Origin: an uncultured Eubacteriales bacterium
Lineage (GTDB): Bacteria > Bacillota > Clostridia > Oscillospirales > Acutalibacteraceae
Direction: 5' to 3'
DNA: 5,144 bases
Assembly (NCBI GenBank): GCA_900317795.1
Contig: ONIF01000296.1
Location: 1 to 5,144 of the forward strand
The notes below the pieces were generated by a model, which worked only from the letters and a program-made list of their open reading frames with translations, made no database searches and was not told the origin of the DNA. How positions within the stretch are numbered: the stretch's first letter is position 1; each line of letters begins with the position of its first letter. Made by a program: the position numbers and the translations under genes. Shown here piece by piece: positions 1 to 4,576 of this stretch.

Positions 1-1
1 C

Positions 2-286
2 GGCCTTTTAAAGGTCTATGCAGGAGAAGGAAGCCAGAAACAGCTTGAAGAGATAAAGTCAAGGCTTTCCGTGCTTGACCCGGTAAGAGATAAGATGGAA
101 AGAATGCTCAGACATATACAGGACATAACAGGAGAAAAATACATCACCAAAGATGAAGAACAAAAAGTTACCCAATATGCAAGAGCGCTTGACAGTCTTT
201 TGGATATCATACCGGATATACAAAAAGATCTGTGGAAAATAGGAAAAATTATATCTGATGAAAAAATGATAATAAAGGAGATATAA
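2..286 (+). CDS. C-terminal part of an unrecognised helical protein (5' end outside window)
   Basis: The frame is open from the left edge to a TAA at 284-286 and gives 94 residues. A GTG at 71 could be read as a start, but the frame continues upstream without a stop and no ribosome site precedes the GTG, so this is the tail of a longer gene. The visible part is charged and almost wholly helical. A Lys/Glu/Gln-rich segment (about residues 11-45) is followed by a helix containing A-R-A-L-D-S-L-L (about 60-67) and a C-terminal amphipathic helix rich in Ile and Lys. There is no membrane segment or cysteine. The stop lies 3 bases before the next start, and the next gene's ribosome site (AAGGAG, 275-280) sits inside this coding sequence, so the two are very probably co-transcribed and translationally coupled. 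I do not recognise the family. It resembles the downstream helical proteins in composition, but I found no convincing motif match to them. Confidence 0.75.
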   Translation, partial: GLLKVYAGEGSQKQLEEIKSRLSVLDPVRDKMERMLRHIQDITGEKYITKDEEQKVTQYARALDSLLDIIPDIQKDLWKIGKIISDEKMIIKEI

Positions 287-289
287 AAT

Positions 290-787
290 ATGAGCAAATG
301 CAAAGTATGTATGTCAGAATATCCGGAAAATAAAGGCGCTGTGTGTCCTTTATGCGATTTTGACCCGCCATATATGCTGGGAGAAGATGATCATGAGCTT
401 TTAGCTTATATAAATTCCGAAAAGAAAGAGCTTTTAAAGCATATCAAGGCAGAAATAAAAGCATTTTCATATGATATAACCGAAAATTCTATTGATGAAA
501 AAGGCGAGGAATGGCTCGGCTTCGGCAGTATAACAGAATTTGATAAAATATGCTGGCTCAATGAAAAATTTGAAACAGTCGGAACAAGAGAAAAGATAGA
601 TCTGATATCAAACATCAAGGTAAAAGGACATGTTTTCCGCCTGAATATATCTGTTCCGAATATCAAAAATGCTCAGTATCTTTGTGTCGGCATATCGATA
701 GACGAATCCTTCAATATTTCTGTTTTTATAAAAGATCAGTCAGGAAATACTGCAGATGCCGGAAAAACATATATGTTCAAAAAATAG
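290..787 (+). CDS. Zinc-ribbon protein with beta-rich C-terminal domain, function unknown
   Basis: This gene encodes 165 residues, from the ATG at 290 to the TAG at 785-787. The start is set by AAGGAG at 275-280, nine bases upstream. Residues 4-22 carry two cysteine pairs, C4-K-V-C7 and C19-P-L-C22, the typical pattern of a small zinc ribbon or rubredoxin-like knuckle, so zinc binding is likely. Residues about 32-60 form a charged, probably helical linker. From about 62 to the end, alternating hydrophobic residues with Gly, Asn and Asp turns suggest a beta-sandwich-like domain. No catalytic motif, signal peptide or membrane helix is visible. Zinc-ribbon plus small-domain proteins often act as adaptors or scaffolds, but that role is only a general possibility here. 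It lies 3 bases after the upstream gene and 11 bases before the next, within the same operon. I cannot name the family. Confidence 0.85.
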   Translation: MSKCKVCMSEYPENKGAVCPLCDFDPPYMLGEDDHELLAYINSEKKELLKHIKAEIKAFSYDITENSIDEKGEEWLGFGSITEFDKICWLNEKFETVGTREKIDLISNIKVKGHVFRLNISVPNIKNAQYLCVGISIDESFNISVFIKDQSGNTADAGKTYMFKK

Positions 788-790
788 GAG
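786..790 (+). promoter_or_regulatory. Ribosome binding site AGGAG that fixes the start of the 496-aa gene
   Basis: AGGAG lies 8 bases before the ATG at 799 and overlaps the stop codon of the zinc-ribbon gene (TAG, 785-787). This supports ATG 799 over a TTG at 682 in the same frame, which would overlap 106 bases of the zinc-ribbon gene. The overlap of stop codon and ribosome site suggests translational coupling. Confidence 0.75.
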
Positions 791-798
791 TGGCCGAA

Positions 799-2289
799 AT
801 GCTGAATTTTTCCGACAAGGACAGAAAGCTTTACACGGTTTTTGCTTTTGATAATGACCGCTATTATACGGACAGTCTTTTAGAGCTTAATAAAGAGCAG
901 TATTTGTGGCTTTCGCTGAGAAGCAGCCACGATCATGTATGGTTCTTATCCGTACAGGAAAATAAAAAAATAGATATAATGTGCTTTGACGACAAGCCGA
1001 CAAATGTAGAGCTTAAAAGCAGAAAAAAGCTTTTGGGTCTTAAAGACCCGTTTGAATGGTTTAAAGAACAATCAAAACAAAACGGCTCACAGGCATTTGT
1101 CATGGATAAAGACTCATTCAGAAATCTTTTCAGCAAAAAATACTGCACTGTATCCGATTTGCAGAATATAACGATAGTTCTTGTACTGCGTCCGAAGATA
1201 TCAGATCTTATAGAGATATTATTTGAAGATTATCCTCTGATATCTCCTTATTCAAAATATATAGAAGATCTCCGCAAAGCTACAGACAAGGATATAATCT
1301 TCAAGCTTTGCAACACATACAGCATGGATTGCTTTTTCACTCAGACATTCACAAGAGAACGCCTGAGAAACCTGCTGATGTATGTTATGTTTGCCGATAA
1401 GAAAAAAGCTCTTTCCGCAAAATATACAGAGCATATGGCTGTATATCTTGAATATTATCTCAACAATAAAAATATGCAGTGGGAAGACAACTATTCAATT
1501 CTTAAAAGTATACCTCTGAACAAGATAATAACATGCCGTGACATAAAGAAAGCTCTTTATGATAATGATACATGGAAAAGCTTTGAAGAAAAGGTCAGAT
1601 ATATCTACAGTCTTGACAGCAGCGACGCAGAAAAAGCAGTAAGGCTGTATGCGGAAGAAAAAGGTCTTTTTCTTCGTACAGACAATATCATCTTCATGTC
1701 CCCTATATCAAACAGCAATAATGAATATTATCTAAGCTCAGAGCCGAGCCGCTATAATATAAAAACCGATGATATACCAAAAAGCATAAAGAAATATGTT
1801 TTTGAAAGCTATGAAAGACTTTACCGCAGGGCAATGACAGAAAGCGGGCTGGATGAAAACGAAAAATGTGTGGAAAAGCTCACCGAACTTATAACTACGT
1901 TCTGTAATATAAGACAGACGGATCACACACTATCAAAATTTGAGAAATATTTCAGATACTTGATATGCATAGATAAATGCACAGACAGTCTGTACAAAAA
2001 TGAAGATGAAGCCGAAAAAGACATCAGGGTAATAGATTCATATCTCAAAGCCGTTAACGACCTTTTTGAGCATATGACTGACTGGGACAATATCAAAAAT
2101 GACGAAGCGGAAAAAATACTTGAAGATATGGACAGACATTTCTGCAAGGGAACAGACCGTGAACTTATAAACAAAGCAATAGACAGCTGTAATGTTCTTA
2201 TAAGAACGAATACACCCAAAACCACGCCGTTTTCATGTGTCAGCGCCAAGGTCCCGAAGTTAGACGGCAAATGGGGAAAACTGGTGTAA
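799..2289 (+). CDS. 496-aa soluble protein of unknown function; possible degenerate P-loop/AAA-like N-terminal domain
   Basis: The gene runs from the ATG at 799 to the TAA at 2287-2289. The frame opens upstream from a TTG at 682, but those codons overlap the previous gene and lack a ribosome site. The first ~135 residues alternate strands and helices: strands near 11-18, 46-52, 57-63, 98-102 and 124-131, with a helix around 82-94. The strand near 98-102 (Q-A-F-V-M-D) followed by D-S-F looks like a Walker-B-like strand. The strand at 124-130 (I-T-I-V-L-V-L) followed by R-P-K looks like an AAA sensor-1 strand. There is, however, no G-x4-G-K-[ST] Walker A loop, so ATP binding is not supported. 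From about 150 onward the protein is mostly helical. It includes T-R-E-R-L-R-N-L-L-M (about 185-194), a 220-270 helical stretch and a charged 330-470 helical region. It ends in a Pro/Lys/Gly tail. No signal peptide or membrane helix is seen. The AAA-like reading is an inference of low confidence. It is the largest product visible and sits between the zinc-ribbon gene and the coiled-coil genes. Confidence 0.85.
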   Translation: MLNFSDKDRKLYTVFAFDNDRYYTDSLLELNKEQYLWLSLRSSHDHVWFLSVQENKKIDIMCFDDKPTNVELKSRKKLLGLKDPFEWFKEQSKQNGSQAFVMDKDSFRNLFSKKYCTVSDLQNITIVLVLRPKISDLIEILFEDYPLISPYSKYIEDLRKATDKDIIFKLCNTYSMDCFFTQTFTRERLRNLLMYVMFADKKKALSAKYTEHMAVYLEYYLNNKNMQWEDNYSILKSIPLNKIITCRDIKKALYDNDTWKSFEEKVRYIYSLDSSDAEKAVRLYAEEKGLFLRTDNIIFMSPISNSNNEYYLSSEPSRYNIKTDDIPKSIKKYVFESYERLYRRAMTESGLDENEKCVEKLTELITTFCNIRQTDHTLSKFEKYFRYLICIDKCTDSLYKNEDEAEKDIRVIDSYLKAVNDLFEHMTDWDNIKNDEAEKILEDMDRHFCKGTDRELINKAIDSCNVLIRTNTPKTTPFSCVSAKVPKLDGKWGKLV

Positions 2290-2322
2290 GACATAATCAA
2301 TAACACAAAATAAAAGAAAAGC

Positions 2323-2328
2323 GGTGAT
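2323..2328 (+). promoter_or_regulatory. Ribosome binding site GGTGAT that fixes the start of the next gene
   Basis: GGTGAT can pair with the 3' part of the anti-Shine-Dalgarno sequence (…ATCACCTCC) and ends 4 bases before the ATG at 2333. In-frame starts at 2324 (GTG) and 2327 (ATG) lie inside this site, so they are unlikely. This choice shortens the protein by three residues. Confidence 0.5.
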
Positions 2329-2332
2329 GTGT

Positions 2333-2878
2333 ATGAATGAAGATCAGAACGGCGTCAAAAATGAAATGATCCCCTCCGCACCGGAAGCCGAAACAGAAAT
2401 AATAAACAAAGAGTCTGTTGAGCGATGTTCACGCACAGAGATACTTGACGTAATAAATATGATATCTCCCGTCAGCAGCAGGCTAAGCCCCGAATATATC
2501 GAGGAAAAAAATCTTTACGGTTTTATCGATACCGTAAGGGACTACTTTGTAAACGGTTATCCGGTCGAATATGAAGATGATCCCGATGCATGTGAGATAA
2601 ACGACTATATAAGAAAGCTCTCATATATGCTTTACAGTGCCGTAAAGAGCGGATCCGAGCTTGAAGCCAATTCCGCAATAGCAGGTATATACAACAGCAT
2701 AGAGATACAAAGCGAGCTTTCTGTTGTAAAAAAAATATATAAGGACACATATGAGGAATACATTAAAAGCTGCCGGGAATACTTCAAATGCTTCATATCG
2801 CTTACAAGTGTTTCAAGACGAGTCGATGATGTAAGCAAGGAAGTAGAAAACTATAAGCAAAAGCTTGATGAAAAATAA
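2333..2878 (+). CDS. Helical coiled-coil protein, N-terminal piece (181 aa) of an interrupted gene
   Basis: This piece runs from the ATG at 2333 to a TAA at 2876-2878. Residues 1-30 are acidic and probably disordered. From about 34 the protein is helical, with an aromatic and acidic patch near 66-85. A helix at about 88-128 contains S-A-V-K-S-G…E-A-N-S-A-I-A. Then comes C147-x2-Y150-x4-I155-x-L157, and from about 163 to the end a Lys/Glu heptad-like coiled coil. The 414-aa gene downstream has matching elements in the same order: a helix with N-A-I-A-N-G…A, then C170-x2-Y173-x4-I178-x-L180, then a coiled coil containing K-L-E-E. The K-L-D-E at residues 177-180 here precedes the TAA directly. 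The coiled coil continues beyond the stop in the same frame for 12 more lysine-rich codons, so the stop looks premature. The full protein was probably about 308 residues. The function is unknown. It lies 43 bases after the previous gene. Confidence 0.7.
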   Translation: MNEDQNGVKNEMIPSAPEAETEIINKESVERCSRTEILDVINMISPVSSRLSPEYIEEKNLYGFIDTVRDYFVNGYPVEYEDDPDACEINDYIRKLSYMLYSAVKSGSELEANSAIAGIYNSIEIQSELSVVKKIYKDTYEEYIKSCREYFKCFISLTSVSRRVDDVSKEVENYKQKLDEK

Positions 2879-2917
2879 AAAAAATACAATGACACTGTAG
2901 ACAAGATAAAAAAAAAG
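2870..2917 (+). other. Double lesion splitting one gene: in-frame TAA and -1 shift at an A9 run
   Basis: At 2876-2878 a TAA interrupts a run of Lys/Glu codons. After it, the same frame reads K-K-Y-N-D-T-V-D-K-I-K-K. At 2908-2916 lies a run of nine A bases. Past it the coiled-coil sequence continues only in the -1 frame (K-D-N-T-Y-N-D-S-S-Q-L-W), which runs into the piece starting with ATG at 2959. Adding one A to the run restores a single frame. One base change (for example CAA to TAA) explains the stop. The run ends in A-AAA-AAG (2911-2917) placed in the upstream frame exactly as a -1 slippery heptamer requires. Slippage there cannot bypass the TAA 35 bases earlier, so mutation or a sequence error is the simpler reading. 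Repaired, the gene spans 2333-3258 and codes for about 308 residues. Confidence 0.7.
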
Positions 2918-2958
2918 ACAATACTTATAATGACTCTTCACAGCTGTGGTCAAGAGAG

Positions 2959-3258
2959 ATGCATGAGCTGTACAATGATCTTGTCAGCCTTAAAATACAG
3001 CAGTTCAATATAAAATATGAAAAATTCCAGCTTGACGCAGGAGAAAAGGAGCTTCACAAGAACAGTGCTGTAAGAGAACAGCTTATATCAAGTCTTGGTA
3101 CAAAACCCAGTCCTGACAGCATAGACTCAATGAAAAGTATTTCTTCTGTCTATAAAAATGTACTCAAAAGATCGAATAAAGTCAATGAGGAGTTCATACA
3201 GCTTTTTGACAGAATGAAAGAAATGAATGATGAAATGGACAGAGCATCCATAGAATAA
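2959..3258 (+). CDS. C-terminal piece (99 aa from first ATG) of the interrupted helical coiled-coil gene
   Basis: The frame is open from 2893 to the TAA at 3256-3258, and the first ATG is at 2959. No spaced ribosome site precedes this ATG (AGAG abuts it directly), and no GTG or TTG lies between 2893 and 2959, so independent translation is doubtful. The product is helical and highly charged. Its last third (P-S-P-D… then S-V-Y-K-N-V-L…N-K…E-E-F-I-Q-L-F) matches residues about 294-333 of the 414-aa neighbour (P-I-P-K-D… then S-V-K-N-M-I…N-K…E-E-F-L-N-F). That neighbour carries both this region and the region matching the upstream piece in one chain, which is good evidence that the two pieces here are halves of one gene. 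It is best treated as a pseudogene fragment unless a sequence error is shown. No enzymatic motif is visible. Confidence 0.6.
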   Translation: MHELYNDLVSLKIQQFNIKYEKFQLDAGEKELHKNSAVREQLISSLGTKPSPDSIDSMKSISSVYKNVLKRSNKVNEEFIQLFDRMKEMNDEMDRASIE

Positions 3259-3287
3259 AGAATAAAGAATAAAAGCTAAAAGCTCAA
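3253..3287 (+). repeat. Five tandem 7-bp units (GAATAAA x3, AGCTAAA, AGCTCAA)
   Basis: GAATAAA occurs three times without a gap at 3253-3259, 3260-3266 and 3267-3273. Two related heptamers, AGCTAAA and AGCTCAA, follow to 3287; read one phase over, AAAAGCT is repeated at 3271-3277 and 3278-3284. The array starts in the last codons of the preceding gene piece and fills most of the 58-base gap before the 414-aa gene. Because 7 is not a multiple of 3, its TAA triplets at 3256, 3263 and 3270 fall in all three frames. Confidence 0.85.
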
Positions 3288-3300
3288 ATGATTTTTTATA

Positions 3301-3306
3301 AAGGAG
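3301..3306 (+). promoter_or_regulatory. Ribosome binding site AAGGAG that decides the start of the 414-aa gene
   Basis: AAGGAG lies only one base before an in-frame ATG at 3308, which is too close for initiation. It lies 10 bases before the in-frame ATG at 3317, slightly long but workable. ATG 3317 is therefore preferred; using 3308 would add three residues. Confidence 0.65.
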
Positions 3307-3316
3307 AATGACAGAT

Positions 3317-4561
3317 ATGCCCGCAAGAAGAACATCAACTTTAAATGACAGTGCACCTGCTGCAAAAAAGAAAGGAAGAAAAGGATTAAAAAGCTTTATT
3401 GAAAACATAAAAGGCAAATGGTCAGAAAGAAAAGAAATAGCAGAAAGAACAATAAGCAATAACAATGCTCAGAACGAGCAGAAAATAATTGAAGTGCTTG
3501 AAAGCATTGACTTCAACAAAAGCAAGCTCGAGAGTAAATATCTTGATTTCAAGACATTTGAGAGCCAGACATGCGGTGATCTTGAAAAAGCCAAAAAAGA
3601 TATAATAAACTCTATAGTAAGCAATAATAATTATACAGATCTCAATATCAAGGAATTCGATAAAAAAGTATATGAAATAGCTATCGAATACAGGAACGCT
3701 ATCGCAAACGGTCATAAAAACACAGCATTTGCAGCCAAGTCTGCACTCACAATAGCGATAATTGATATAAGAAATCAGCTGAAATTCATTCCAACCCAGT
3801 GGAGATTAAACTATCTCCAGCAATGTACAGATTATCTTGACAATTGGATACAGCTGTTAGAGAACTGCATCTCACTCGATGCAACAACTATATCGCTTGA
3901 AAACAGCGACAGGGAGCTGCAAAACAAGCTTGAAGAGATAGAGGAAAACAAGAATAAGTATAAAGAAGGTCTTGAATCCGATGAGACAATGCTAAGAGCG
4001 CTGAACAAGGTATTAAACATGACAATAAAGGACACTCTTACAGATCCTCTTCTCAGAAGTATATTCGATAATATCATTGATTTTGACATAAGCAGCAGAA
4101 TGGTAAGATTTGACATACATATGAACAATATGCAGAGAAGAAATAATCAGATGTATGCAACACAGGTAGATATGCTGAGAAAGAATGTCCAGAATATACC
4201 GATACCTAAGGATCCTCTTTCATTTCAGAAGTTCCAGCAGTCAGTCAAAAACATGATAGCTGAGATAAACAAGACAGATAAACAGTATGAAGAATTCCTC
4301 AACTTCATTTACGAGATGGACGGCGTTCTTGAAAGTCTTGAAAATACACAGGCTACAAAGATGCAGCAGAAGATAGTATTTGAGAGAATAAACCAGATGG
4401 TAGAAGCTATGAATGATATAAACCAGAAAGACAGCATCGATAACATGAGCGGAAAAGAACTCAAGGAAAGACTCGGAATAAAAGAAAAGCAGGAAGTACA
4501 GGAAGTACAGACAGAACAGCAGTACGAAGAACAGGAAGAAGAAAATATCAACATTAACTGA
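3317..4561 (+). CDS. 414-aa helical coiled-coil protein, intact paralogue of the interrupted neighbour
   Basis: This gene runs from the ATG at 3317 to the TGA at 4559-4561. Residues 1-40 are strongly basic (R4-R5, K17-K19, R21-K22, K32-K34) and include Ala, Ser and Pro, suggesting a flexible, nucleic-acid- or membrane-surface-binding tail. Residues about 50-185 are helical with L76-D-F-K, C86-G-D-L, N127-A-I-A-N and L155-K-F-I-P motifs, then C170-x2-Y173. Residues about 195-225 are a Glu/Lys/Asn coiled coil. A helical middle region has P-I-P near 294-296, and residues 305-345 contain S-V-K-N and E-E-F-L. The tail from about 388 is Gln/Glu-rich with a Q-E-V repeat and ends in N-I-N-I-N. There are no membrane helices, signal peptide or catalytic motifs. 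Motifs are shared with the preceding broken gene and with the following gene. The stop is 15 bases before the next start. The family is not recognised. A TelA-like identity was considered but is not supported. A structural or scaffold role is conjecture. Confidence 0.88.
   Translation: MPARRTSTLNDSAPAAKKKGRKGLKSFIENIKGKWSERKEIAERTISNNNAQNEQKIIEVLESIDFNKSKLESKYLDFKTFESQTCGDLEKAKKDIINSIVSNNNYTDLNIKEFDKKVYEIAIEYRNAIANGHKNTAFAAKSALTIAIIDIRNQLKFIPTQWRLNYLQQCTDYLDNWIQLLENCISLDATTISLENSDRELQNKLEEIEENKNKYKEGLESDETMLRALNKVLNMTIKDTLTDPLLRSIFDNIIDFDISSRMVRFDIHMNNMQRRNNQMYATQVDMLRKNVQNIPIPKDPLSFQKFQQSVKNMIAEINKTDKQYEEFLNFIYEMDGVLESLENTQATKMQQKIVFERINQMVEAMNDINQKDSIDNMSGKELKERLGIKEKQEVQEVQTEQQYEEQEEENININ
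4490..4510 (+). repeat. In-frame 9-bp tandem repeat coding for Q-E-V
   Basis: CAGGAAGTA is repeated at 4490-4498 and 4499-4507 and is followed by CAG. It encodes Q-E-V-Q-E-V-Q at the start of a Gln/Glu-rich low-complexity tail of the 414-aa protein. This is consistent with recent expansion by slippage, and such tails are commonly variable in length. Confidence 0.8.
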
Positions 4562-4576
4562 TAAGGAGGAAAAAAT

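Noticed and set aside
71..286. A complete short gene starting at GTG 71
   Set aside because: The same frame is open to the left edge without a stop and no ribosome site precedes the GTG, so it is the tail of a longer gene.
682..798. Longer start (TTG at 682) for the 496-aa gene
   Set aside because: It overlaps 106 bases of the well-supported zinc-ribbon gene, has no ribosome site, and adds Arg/Cys-rich residues typical of an out-of-frame reading. AGGAG at 786-790 supports ATG 799.
2876..2878. Reassigned TAA (read as an amino acid)
   Set aside because: Two other genes here end naturally at TAA (284-286 and 2287-2289), one at TAG and one at TGA, so the standard code fits.
2939..2948. Perfect 10-base palindrome CACAGCTGTG as a regulatory operator
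   Set aside because: It is short, lies inside the coding frame of the broken gene and has no second copy nearby. A palindrome of this length is expected by chance in several kilobases of comparison.
3206..3234. Promoter with TTGACA at 3206-3211 before the 414-aa gene
   Set aside because: At a 16-18 base spacing the -10 position has no TATAAT-like sequence, and the box lies in coding sequence for a common F-D-R motif.
3317..4561. TelA-type toxic anion resistance protein
   Set aside because: Length, a basic N-terminal stretch and helical content are similar, but I could not match TelA sequence landmarks, and no TerD-like gene is visible in the window.
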